Assembly (NCBI RefSeq): GCF_000308475.2
Contig: NZ_BAFT02000050.1
Location: 1 to 63,661 of the forward strand
From: Nocardia brasiliensis NBRC 14402
GTDB lineage: Bacteria; Actinomycetota; Actinomycetes; Mycobacteriales; Mycobacteriaceae
Reading direction: 5' to 3'
Length of the DNA: 63,661 nucleotides
Below the pieces are notes generated by a model. That model was not told the origin of the DNA. It searched no databases and worked only from the letters and a program-made list of their open reading frames with translations. Shown here in pieces: positions 28,689 to 36,620 of the stretch. The stretch's first letter is position 1. Every line of letters begins with the position of its first letter. Made by a program: the position numbers and the translations under genes.

Positions 28689-28949
28689 CCGTCCAGGGTA
28701 CGGGCAGGGCCAACCCCAATTTTAGGGGCATGCGGACGGCGAACGCGCCACTGAACGACGGCACGTTGAGCGTCGGCCCGCTTCCTCACGGCCCTCGGGT
28801 TGGGAAGCAAAGTGGCCTCTGATCAGGCACGCTGTCGCGTCGACGGCGGCGCGGGTCGGTGCGCAATGCGATCTTTGGGACGAACCAGTCGGCCAGGTTA
28901 ACGTGACGTGTCATCTCGGCGCGGCAAAAAAGGGTGGTACCGAAACTCT

Positions 28950-28968
28950 GGCAAATCCCCGATTTGCC
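28950..28968. promoter_or_regulatory. Short perfect dyad in the gluA leader
   Basis: GGCAAATC-CCC-GATTTGCC, 8-bp arms, ending 16 bases before the ATG at 28985. It could be a repressor site or an mRNA hairpin affecting gluA expression; Corynebacterium glu genes are known to be nutrient-regulated. The rest of 28689-28949 holds no gene and should contain the divergent miaB and glu promoters. Confidence 0.4.
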
Positions 28969-28984
28969 CTTAAGGTCTTGGACC

Positions 28985-29791
28985 ATGACCGACGACGCCG
29001 CCGCGCCCGATACAACGGGGGACGCTTCTACAAGGGACGCCAGCGCCGCCAACAGCGCGCCGATGATCTCGATGCGCAATGTGCAGAAGCATTTCGGTGA
29101 ACTGCATGTACTGCGCGATATCAACCTCGAAGTCCCCAAGGGACAGGTCGTCATCGTTCTCGGGCCCTCGGGCTCCGGGAAGTCGACGCTCTGCCGCACC
29201 ATCAACCGCCTGGAACCCATCGACTCCGGCGACATCGCCATCGACGGCGTCCCGCTGCCCGCCGAGGGCCGCGGGCTGGCCGCGCTGCGGGCCGACGTCG
29301 GCATGGTGTTCCAGTCCTTCAACCTGTTCGCGCACAAGACGATCGTCGAGAACGTCATGCTCGCGCCGCTCAAGGTTCGCAAGATCAAAAAGGATGACGC
29401 GCGCAAGCACGCCATGGAACTGCTCAACCGCGTCGGCATCGCGAACCAGGCCGACAAGTACCCCGCCCAGCTGTCCGGTGGTCAGCAGCAGCGGGTCGCC
29501 ATCGCCCGGGCGCTGGCGATGAATCCGAAGGTGATGTTGTTCGACGAGCCCACCTCGGCCCTGGACCCGGAAATGGTCCAGGAGGTGCTCGACGTGATGG
29601 TGTCGCTCGCCAAGGAAGGGATGACCATGCTGGTCGTCACGCACGAAATGGGCTTCGCCCGGCGTGCGGGCAACCGGGTTCTGTTCATGGCCGACGGTCA
29701 GGTCGTCGAGGACGCCGAGCCGGAGGTCTTCTTCACCGCACCCAAGTCCGACCGTGCCAAGGACTTCCTCGGCAAGATCCTGAGCCACTGA
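28985..29791 (+). CDS. gluA: Glutamate ABC transporter ATP-binding protein
   Basis: 268 aa from ATG 28985; starting instead at ATG 29063 (MISMRNVQKHFG) would give 242 aa, the length I recall for C. glutamicum GluA, so the first 26 low-complexity residues are uncertain. Walker A GPSGSGKST, Q-loop MVFQSFNLF, signature LSGGQQQR, Walker B VMLFDEPTS, and the H-loop VVTHEMGF are intact. It powers import of glutamate through GluC/GluD from the lipoprotein GluB. First gene of gluABCD. Confidence 0.95.
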   Translation: MTDDAAAPDTTGDASTRDASAANSAPMISMRNVQKHFGELHVLRDINLEVPKGQVVIVLGPSGSGKSTLCRTINRLEPIDSGDIAIDGVPLPAEGRGLAALRADVGMVFQSFNLFAHKTIVENVMLAPLKVRKIKKDDARKHAMELLNRVGIANQADKYPAQLSGGQQQRVAIARALAMNPKVMLFDEPTSALDPEMVQEVLDVMVSLAKEGMTMLVVTHEMGFARRAGNRVLFMADGQVVEDAEPEVFFTAPKSDRAKDFLGKILSH

Positions 29792-29850
29792 GCCGTACGG
29801 CGACGAGCTCACCACAGACCAACAACCCACCAGAGAAGTAAGGAAATTCG

Positions 29851-30687
29851 ATGAGGTTCAACCGTGCCCTGCGACTCGGTGTCGGAGCGATCGCTCTGAC
29901 GCTCACCGCCATGACCGCCACCGCGTGTGGCGGCGGCGAGACCAAGTCGGCCCTGGACAACGCCAAGGGCGGCAAGCTCACCATCGGCATCAAGTTCGAC
30001 CAGCCGGGCCTGGGCCTGCGCGACAAGGACGGGTCCTACAGCGGATTCGACGTCGAGGTCGCCAAGTACGTGGCGGACAAGCTCGGTGTGAAGCCCGACG
30101 GCATCACCTGGAAGGAAGCCCCGTCCGGCCAGCGCGAGACGCTGATCGAGAACGGCCAGGTCGATTACATCGTCGGCACCTACTCGATCACCGACGCCCG
30201 CAAGCAGAAGATCGACTTCGCCGGCCCGTACTACGTTGCCGGACAGTCGTTCCTGGTGCGTGCCGACAACAACGACATCTCCAGCCCGGAAAGCCTCAAG
30301 GGCAAGAAGGTCTGCTCGGTGAAGGGCTCCACCCCGGCCCAGAACATCGAGAAGAACTTCAAGGACACCCAGCTGCAGACCAACGACACCTACTCGCTGT
30401 GCCTCGAGGGCCTGCGCGCCGGTTCGTGGGACGCGGTGACCACCGACGACATCATCCTGGCCGGCTACGCCGCGCAGAGCACCGGCGCGTTCAAGGTCGT
30501 CGGCAAGCCGTTCACCACGGAGAACTACGGCATCGGCCTGAAGAAGGGCGACAAGGAGTTCCGCGACAAGGTGAACGACGCGATCGAGGCGATGTTCGCC
30601 GACGGCTCCTGGAAGAAGGCGTTCGACGCCACCGTCGGCAAGTCCGGCTACCAGGCGCCGGAGCCGCCGAAGGTCAACCGGTACTGA
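29851..30687 (+). CDS. gluB: Glutamate-binding lipoprotein of the Glu ABC transporter
   Basis: 278 aa. Signal peptide with lipobox TATAC puts the lipid-modified Cys at residue 26. The mature part is a polar-amino-acid solute-binding protein (IGIKFDQPGLGLRD, SGFDVEVAKYVADKLG, VDYIVGTYSITDARK, AGPYYVAG). Anchored outside the membrane, it presents glutamate to GluC/GluD. GAGAAGTAAGGA precedes the ATG. A strong hairpin follows the gene. Confidence 0.95.
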   Translation: MRFNRALRLGVGAIALTLTAMTATACGGGETKSALDNAKGGKLTIGIKFDQPGLGLRDKDGSYSGFDVEVAKYVADKLGVKPDGITWKEAPSGQRETLIENGQVDYIVGTYSITDARKQKIDFAGPYYVAGQSFLVRADNNDISSPESLKGKKVCSVKGSTPAQNIEKNFKDTQLQTNDTYSLCLEGLRAGSWDAVTTDDIILAGYAAQSTGAFKVVGKPFTTENYGIGLKKGDKEFRDKVNDAIEAMFADGSWKKAFDATVGKSGYQAPEPPKVNRY

Positions 30688-30702
30688 GCATTTCCTCCTG
30701 CA

Positions 30703-30736
30703 CGGGTGGCCCGGTCCTACCGGTCCGGGCCACCCG
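30703..30736 (+). terminator. Intercistronic hairpin after gluB
   Basis: CGGGTGGCCCGG and CCGGGCCACCCG form a perfect 12-bp stem with a 10-nt loop in the 97 bp between gluB and gluC. No T run. It probably acts as a partial terminator or mRNA stabiliser, leaving more binding protein than permease. Confidence 0.7.
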
Positions 30737-30784
30737 CCGCATTTCCCTGGCACATCGAAACCCGATCGGAGGGACGCGTACGCC

Positions 30785-31465
30785 GTGTTCGACCTGATCT
30801 CGAGGTATGACGACCAAATCCTCGACGCCTTCTGGGTGACCATCAAACTGACCGTCGCGTCGGCGGTCGGCGCGCTGATCCTGGGCACATTCGTCGCCGC
30901 GTTGCGCGTGTCCCCGGTGCCCATCGCTCGCGCGGTCGGCACAGCCTACGTCACCATTTTCCGTAACACCCCACTCACGCTGATCATCGTGTTCATGTCG
31001 CTCGGCCTGTACACCACGATGGGCTGGAAGCTCGCAGGCGAAGGACCGAATTCGGTCGCCGAGAACAACTTCCGGTTCGCCGTGCTCGGACTCAGCATCT
31101 ACACCGGCGCATTCGTCTGTGAATCGCTGCGCTCGGGCATCAACACCGTGGCCATGGGCCAGTCCGAGGCCGGTCGCTCGCTCGGCCTGACCTTCACCCA
31201 GAATCTGCGGCTCATCGTGCTGCCGCAGGCTTTCCGGTCGGTCATCGCGCCGCTGGGCAGCGTGCTCATCGCGCTGACCAAGAACACCACGATCGCCTCG
31301 GCGATCGGCGTGGTCGAGGCCGCGACCCTGATGGCGAACATCAACGAGAACGAGGCCGCGGTGGTCGCCGTCGGCGCCATCTTCGCGCTCGGCTTCGTCA
31401 TCCTGACCCTGCCCACCGGCCTGTTCTTCGGCTGGCTGGCCAAACGATACGAGGTGGCTCGATGA
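30785..31465 (+). CDS. gluC: Glutamate ABC transporter permease
   Basis: 226 aa, GTG start with GGAGG 13 bases upstream. His/Glu/Gln-type permease (HisMQ family) with five or so membrane helices; FRNTPLTLIIVF and the EAA loop GQSEAGRSLGLTFTQNLRLIVLPQAFR are clear. Its TGA overlaps the gluD ATG (ATGA). Confidence 0.95.
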   Translation: MFDLISRYDDQILDAFWVTIKLTVASAVGALILGTFVAALRVSPVPIARAVGTAYVTIFRNTPLTLIIVFMSLGLYTTMGWKLAGEGPNSVAENNFRFAVLGLSIYTGAFVCESLRSGINTVAMGQSEAGRSLGLTFTQNLRLIVLPQAFRSVIAPLGSVLIALTKNTTIASAIGVVEAATLMANINENEAAVVAVGAIFALGFVILTLPTGLFFGWLAKRYEVAR

Positions 31466-32364
31466 GCGCTGCGTCTTCGGTGCTCTTCGACGCACCGGGC
31501 CCCCGCGGACGTATCCGGCACTACATATACTCGGTCGTGGTCGTCGCCGCCGTAGCGGCGTTCCTGTGGGTGCTCTACAGCGGCTTCGCCGACAAGGGAC
31601 AGTTCACCGCCGAGAAGTGGAAGCCGTTCCTCGAGGCCGACGTCTGGACGACCTACCTGCTGCCGGGTTTGCAGGGCACGATCGTCGCGGCCTTGCTGTC
31701 GATCGTGTTCGCGCTGATCATCGGCATGGTCTTCGGCATCCTGCGGATGTCGGACCACCGCTGGGTGCGCTGGATCGCCGGTGCGATCGTGGAGGTCTCC
31801 CGGGCCATCCCCGTGCTGATCCTGATGATCTTCCTGTTCGCCCTGTTCTCCAAGAACAAGGTGTTCAAGGTCGACGATCTGGCGCTGGCGGCCGTGGTGA
31901 TCGCGCTGACCGTCTACAACGGCTCGGTCATCGCCGAGATCGTCCGCGCCGGCATCAAGTCGCTGCCGCGCGGCCAGACCGAGGCCGCCGTGGCCCTCGG
32001 TATGCGCAAGAACCAGCTGATGCGGTTGATCCTGCTGCCGCAGGCGATCACCGCGATGCTGCCCGCACTGGTCTCGCAAATGGTTGTCGCGCTGAAGGAC
32101 TCGGCGCTCGGCTACCAGATCACCTACACCGAGATCGTGCGCTCCGGGCAGCAGCTCGGTGCGGCCGAACAGAACACGATCCCCTCGCTGATCATCATCG
32201 CGATCGTGATGATCGTGCTGAACAGCGCGTTGACCTTCGTGGCGACGAAGCTGGAGCAGCGGTTGCGGGCGCGGAAGAAGGCCAAGGGTGGCGGCGGCGT
32301 CGTCGCGGCCGACTCGATTCTCACCGACGCGGCGCCCGGAGTGGACCTCGCCGGTAAGAAGTAG
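31462..32364 (+). CDS. gluD: Glutamate ABC transporter permease
   Basis: 300 aa. Partner of GluC, with an extra N-terminal helix (about 20-40) and the EAA loop GQTEAAVALGMRKNQLMRLILLPQAI. SRAIPVLILMIF is the typical HisMQ segment. Translationally coupled to gluC. The C-terminal 35 residues are a basic then Gly/Ala-rich tail. Confidence 0.95.
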   Translation: MSAASSVLFDAPGPRGRIRHYIYSVVVVAAVAAFLWVLYSGFADKGQFTAEKWKPFLEADVWTTYLLPGLQGTIVAALLSIVFALIIGMVFGILRMSDHRWVRWIAGAIVEVSRAIPVLILMIFLFALFSKNKVFKVDDLALAAVVIALTVYNGSVIAEIVRAGIKSLPRGQTEAAVALGMRKNQLMRLILLPQAITAMLPALVSQMVVALKDSALGYQITYTEIVRSGQQLGAAEQNTIPSLIIIAIVMIVLNSALTFVATKLEQRLRARKKAKGGGGVVAADSILTDAAPGVDLAGKK

Positions 32365-32375
32365 TTCGACAAGCC

Positions 32376-32411
32376 GAATGCGCTGGAACGGTAATCCGTT
32401 CCAGCGCATTC
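32376..32411 (+). terminator. Terminator after gluD
   Basis: Perfect 16-bp stem (GAATGCGCTGGAACGG / CCGTTCCAGCGCATTC) with a TAAT loop, 12 bases after the gluD stop. No T tail, as is common in actinobacteria. Confidence 0.85.
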
Positions 32412-32483
32412 GCCGTTTCCGGGCCGATGCGCCGCTGCGGCGGGTCGTCATTTCGAGTGATGCCGGGCGGTCGACACCGTCGA

Positions 32484-32489
32484 TACGAT
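32484..32489 (+). promoter_or_regulatory. Candidate -10 box for a leaderless peptidase mRNA
   Basis: TACGAT (TANNNT) ends seven bases before the GTG start at 32497, where no Shine-Dalgarno is present. This spacing puts the transcription start at the initiation codon. Confidence 0.5.
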
Positions 32490-32496
32490 CAAACGT

Positions 32497-34752
32497 GTGC
32501 ACATAGGACCGCGGGTCTCCGGTTTGCTGGCGTTTGTCGTGCTGCTCCTGGTCGCCGGCGCGACCGCGTGGGAGCAACAGCCGCACGGGCATCGTCCCGA
32601 GTCCGCGCCGGTCGCGGAGTTCAGTGCCGCACGGGCGATGCGGATCGTCGAGGAGATCGCGCAGCGGCCGCATCCGGTCGGCACACCCGAGCACGATCGG
32701 GTCCGCGACCACCTCGCCGGCGAGCTGCGCGCGCTCGGCTTGGACACCGAGATACAGCAGGGCGTCGGCCGCTACCCCACCGGCGTCGTGCGCGACGTGC
32801 TCGGCATGGGGCGCATCGCGAACATCATCGCCCGGCTGCCCGGTACGAACTCGACGGGCACGGTTTTCCTTACCGCGCACTATGATTCGGTCGCGTCCGG
32901 GCCCGGGGCGAACGACGACGGCGTGGGCGTCGCGGCGATTCTGGAGACCGTGCGCGCCCTCCGCGCCGCGGGCACCACGGTGCGCAACGACGTGGTCGTG
33001 CTGCTCACCGACGGCGAGGAACCGGGACTGCTCGGCGCGGAAGCCTTCGTCGCCGCGGGCATGGACGGCCGGAAGACCGGCGTGGTCGTCAATCACGAGG
33101 CGCGCGGCGCGGGCGGTCCGGTCCTGATGTGGCGGGTCACCCATCCCGACGGCGCGCTGGTGCGGGCCGTCGCGAACGCCGCCCCACACCCCAACACCGA
33201 CTCGCTGACCACCACCCTGGCCGGTGCGCAGACGAGCAGCAACACCGACTTCGCCTCCTTCGAACCGGGCGGCCTGCGGGTGCTCGACTGGGCCTACGCG
33301 GGGCGAAGTGCCTACTACCACAACCGATTCGACGATCCCGCCCATGTGGATCCGGCGACGGTGCAGCAGATGGGCGATAACAGTCTGGCCCTGGTCCGCG
33401 AACTCGGCGACGACGATCTCGCCGCGGCCGACGACGTCGATCGCTCGTACTTCCAGCTGCCGTTCGGGGTGCTGATCGTCCTGCCGATCTGGGTGATCTT
33501 CGCGCTCGCGGTAGTCACCGTCGTGGTGGTGGCACTGGTCGTGCGGCTGTTCCTGCGCGCGGGTGGGACCAGCCTGCGCCGCGTGCTCGGTTCCGGTGCG
33601 ACGGCCTTGCTCACCGCGCCGATCGCCACCGGTGCGGTGTACGGGATGTGGGAGCTGCTGAAGGTCGTCCGGCCGGAGTATCGTCCGCTGTTCGTCGACC
33701 CGTATCGACCCGAATTCTTTTATGTCGCAATCCTTGCCGTGTCGGCCGCGGTGCTGTTCGCCTGGTTCGCGCTCGCCCGGCGACTGTTCGGCGCCGACGC
33801 GGCGGCGGCAGGATTGCTGAGCTGCCTTGCCCTGCTGGGCGGTGTACTCACGGCGCTGGCACCGACCACCGGCCATCTGCTGGTGGTGCCCACCTTCGCG
33901 GCCGCGGTGGGCGTGGGGATCACGTTCGCGGTACCCGAGCGGTGGCGGCTGCCCGTGCTCACCGTGTTCCTGATTCCGGCCGCGATCTTCCTCGGCAGCG
34001 CGACCTGGCCCGCACTGCAGACCGGCATCACCACCGCGCCGTTCCTGGTAGCGCCGGCCGTCGCGCTCGTCGGCGGCCTGCTGCTGCTCACGCTCACGAA
34101 AACCTGGCCCGCACAGCGCGGTTGGGCCATACCCGGCGTAGCCCTAGCGCTCGCCGTCGCACTCGCGGCGACCGGATTGATGGTCGATCGTTTCGATGAG
34201 CGGCACCCACTGACCTCACAGCTCGTCTACGCCTTCGACGCCGATCGCAATGAGGCGCAATGGATTTCCCGGGAATCACCCGACCGCTGGACGCGCGAGC
34301 TGGTCGGTGCGGCGACTCCCGGCCCACGATTCACCCAACTCTGGCCGAATATCGGCGCCAGTGGTCCGGCGCCGGTTGCGACGTTGTTGCCACCGATCGC
34401 CGAAATCCTCTCCGATACGACGGTTTCCGATCAACGCACGGTTAAGCTGCGGATCCGGTCGCAGCGCGACGCCACGATCATCGACCTGCGCTACGAGACC
34501 GCCCCGCGGTCCCTGCGCGTCGCGGGCCGCGACGTGAACGAGCCGCCCGCGAAAGGTATTCACTTCAACGCGCCTCCGCGCGAAGGGATCGAAATCGAAC
34601 TCACCGCCCCCGCAGGCCCACTCGCGCTCGACGTAGTCGACTACACCTACCTGCCCGACTCCCAGCTGACAGTGCTCCCACCCGTCCCAGGCGACATCTA
34701 CTTCCGGCAGGACAGCTCGGCGGCCGTGTTCACCGCGGTCCGCGGGCTGTGA
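32497..34752 (+). CDS. Membrane-bound M28-family metallopeptidase
   Basis: 751 aa. An N-terminal membrane anchor (about 7-25) is followed by an M28 aminopeptidase domain (about 40-310): zinc ligands in LTAHYDSV, ANDDGVGVA and DGEEPGLLGA, plus VVNHEARG. Residues about 320-560 hold eight or so membrane helices and the C-terminal part is a beta-rich domain. This is the ER-metallopeptidase-like (Fxna) arrangement found in actinobacteria. It probably trims peptides at the outer face of the membrane. Likely leaderless GTG start at 32497. Confidence 0.88.
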   Translation: MHIGPRVSGLLAFVVLLLVAGATAWEQQPHGHRPESAPVAEFSAARAMRIVEEIAQRPHPVGTPEHDRVRDHLAGELRALGLDTEIQQGVGRYPTGVVRDVLGMGRIANIIARLPGTNSTGTVFLTAHYDSVASGPGANDDGVGVAAILETVRALRAAGTTVRNDVVVLLTDGEEPGLLGAEAFVAAGMDGRKTGVVVNHEARGAGGPVLMWRVTHPDGALVRAVANAAPHPNTDSLTTTLAGAQTSSNTDFASFEPGGLRVLDWAYAGRSAYYHNRFDDPAHVDPATVQQMGDNSLALVRELGDDDLAAADDVDRSYFQLPFGVLIVLPIWVIFALAVVTVVVVALVVRLFLRAGGTSLRRVLGSGATALLTAPIATGAVYGMWELLKVVRPEYRPLFVDPYRPEFFYVAILAVSAAVLFAWFALARRLFGADAAAAGLLSCLALLGGVLTALAPTTGHLLVVPTFAAAVGVGITFAVPERWRLPVLTVFLIPAAIFLGSATWPALQTGITTAPFLVAPAVALVGGLLLLTLTKTWPAQRGWAIPGVALALAVALAATGLMVDRFDERHPLTSQLVYAFDADRNEAQWISRESPDRWTRELVGAATPGPRFTQLWPNIGASGPAPVATLLPPIAEILSDTTVSDQRTVKLRIRSQRDATIIDLRYETAPRSLRVAGRDVNEPPAKGIHFNAPPREGIEIELTAPAGPLALDVVDYTYLPDSQLTVLPPVPGDIYFRQDSSAAVFTAVRGL

Positions 34753-34982
34753 TGCTGGGCGGTATCCGCACCAGACCTGCTGATCCGCACCAGTTCCTAT
34801 GACCCGCAACAGTTCTCGAACCCACACCGGCCTCCAGTGCCGCCGCACCAGCCCCAGTGCCCCGCACCGGCTCCCGCGGCCCCACACTGATTCTCGGACT
34901 TCGCACCGGTTCTCGGACTTCGCACCCCCTCTGCAGGTATAGAGCAGGTGTGAAGGTGCGTGTTCGCGTATTCGGCGCGTGG
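34753..34982. repeat. Degenerate 19-21-bp tandem repeats between convergent genes
   Basis: From about 34767 to 34950 there are about nine imperfect units with consensus CCGCACC(A/G)GTTCTCGGAC, for example TTCGCACCGGTTCTCGGACT followed directly by TTCGCACCCCCTCTGC. The CGCACCAGTTCT word is also the arm of the 70-bp palindromes at 25737 and 50134. No coding frame. Confidence 0.7.
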
Positions 34983-35747
34983 CTACCAGGGCAGCGGGAC
35001 GCCGTCGCGGAAGAAGCCGCCGGTGGGTCCGTCCGGCCCGAGAGTTGCTGCCCAGACGACACCCTTCGCGCTCTCCTGAGGGCTGCGGGCGTTGTCTTCG
35101 TCGCCGGTCTCGGGATGGGTGGCCGTTTCGCCGGGGCACACGGCATTGACCAGCACGCCGGTACGGGCGAAAGCGTTGGCGAGCTTGACGGTCAGCGCAT
35201 TGAGCGCGCTCTTCGACAGCGAGTAGCCCGGCACCAAACCACCGATCCAGGAATCGGACAGACCGTCTGCGAACGATCCCGCCGCGCTCGACACGTTGAC
35301 GATGCGACCGTGGCCGGACTCGCGCAGTAGGGGCGCGAAAGCAGCACAGGTGTGCCAAGGACCGAAGAAGTTCACCTCTATCGCGTCTCGAGCCCGCGCC
35401 ATATCGGTCGTCAACAGCGACTGGTCGATATCGAACCCACCCGCGGCATTGTTGATCAGCACATCGAGAGTGCCGAACCTGTCGCGGACGAACTCGACAC
35501 TTTTCGCGATACCGACCGGGTCGGTCACATCGAGTTGCGTGGCGCACACCGAAAGCCCCTCAGCGGCAAGCCGTTCGGCGAGCGGTTCGGTCCGGCTCAG
35601 ATCACGACCGGTGACGATGACCTGGTGACCCCGGACAGCGAGTTCGCGAGCAACAGCGATGCCGAGACCCTGCGCGCGGCCGACTCCGGTAACGAGCGCG
35701 ACCTTAGACTCCAGCACGCCCTGAGCACTGTCGGTTGGGTTGTTCAT
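34983..35747 (-). CDS. Short-chain dehydrogenase/reductase
   Basis: 254 aa from ATG 35747. Cofactor site TGVGRAQGLG, NNAAGG (about 99-104), catalytic NVSSAAG with Tyr175-x3-Lys179 in PGYSLSKSALN. Classical SDR oxidoreductase using NAD(P)H; TGRDLSRTE after the second strand suggests NADP preference. Substrate unknown. No Shine-Dalgarno at this start; the next upstream ATG (35798) adds 17 residues not typical of the family. A possible regulator remnant lies just upstream on the other strand. Confidence 0.88.
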   Translation of the reverse strand: MNNPTDSAQGVLESKVALVTGVGRAQGLGIAVARELAVRGHQVIVTGRDLSRTEPLAERLAAEGLSVCATQLDVTDPVGIAKSVEFVRDRFGTLDVLINNAAGGFDIDQSLLTTDMARARDAIEVNFFGPWHTCAAFAPLLRESGHGRIVNVSSAAGSFADGLSDSWIGGLVPGYSLSKSALNALTVKLANAFARTGVLVNAVCPGETATHPETGDEDNARSPQESAKGVVWAATLGPDGPTGGFFRDGVPLPW

Positions 35748-35962
35748 GCGACGAGTATCGACACGGGCACTGGCGTCGTTCTTGCAAGACGCTGTCATAC
35801 CGGACGAACCAGGGTCTCGCGGCGCGAACCTATCTGCCCGCGCTGGTGAGCGAGGTCCGCGCACTGCGTGCCCGCCTGGACCGCGAGCCGTCGTGAGTTG
35901 CCGCTGCTCCGGATCAGTTCAGCTACAAGGTGTTCGGACGAAGCTGGGCAGCCGGGTGGATA

Positions 35963-36513
35963 TCAAGCCGTGCAGGCCGAGACGTCTTCGATCGAGGTCA
36001 CCGATTCGAGCTGTTCGTCGCTCAACCGGTTGATCTTCGCTTTCAACGCTTGCGCTTCCGGCGTGGTCGGCAGACCACCGGACCACACCCACGGCAGGCA
36101 CAATTCGTAGCCGCAGCGGGCACGCGCACTGTAGCGATGCCGATTGCGCGCCACCACCGACGCCACCCGCACCGCATGCTCGTTGCGCGGCGGCACCCCG
36201 GGCCGATCGATCTCCCGCGCCGAATACCGGAACCCGTCCATCAACTCGCAACGCGCACAACCACTCGGCCCCGACCCCAGAATCTCCCCGCATTCCGCGC
36301 AGTCGAGCAGATCCAGCGCCGCATCCACCACCCGCCACTGGAACGCCCCCGGATCGTCCACCACCAGCCGAGCCAACTCGACCTCCTCCGCACTCCCCGC
36401 CCGCACCCCTTGCTCCCCCAACAACTCCCCCACCCCCGATCAATACTGTCCTCCACCTCCCGCAACGCCACCGCCGGCGCACCCCCACGCGGCAACACCC
36501 CATAACGCCTCAT
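35963..36513 (-). pseudogene. Zinc-ribbon-like hypothetical protein with an apparent frame break at 36433-36437
   Basis: Downstream frame (36433 to 35963, GTG start) encodes 156 aa with two CxxC pairs, CAECGEILG and CARCEL, about 18 residues apart, then DGFRYSAREIDRPG and ARCGYELCLPWV. Upstream, ATG 36513 opens a different frame reading MRRYGVLPRGGAPAVALREV then EDSIDRG. These join smoothly into about 183 aa if the GGGGG run (complement of 36433-36437) had one more G. The break falls in a very G-rich coding strand with five G runs. If the break is real, translation could still begin at GTG 36433. The Cys pairs suggest a metal or nucleic-acid-binding role; no family recognised. Confidence 0.6.
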
Positions 36514-36620
36514 CCCGCGACGATAACCGCCCCGCCCATCCCCCGCCTCCGATTTTCCGCCACCACCAGCACTGTTCATCGCCACTGCGGAAACGATGCA
36601 CCGGGCGTGCCCTCGGGAAG

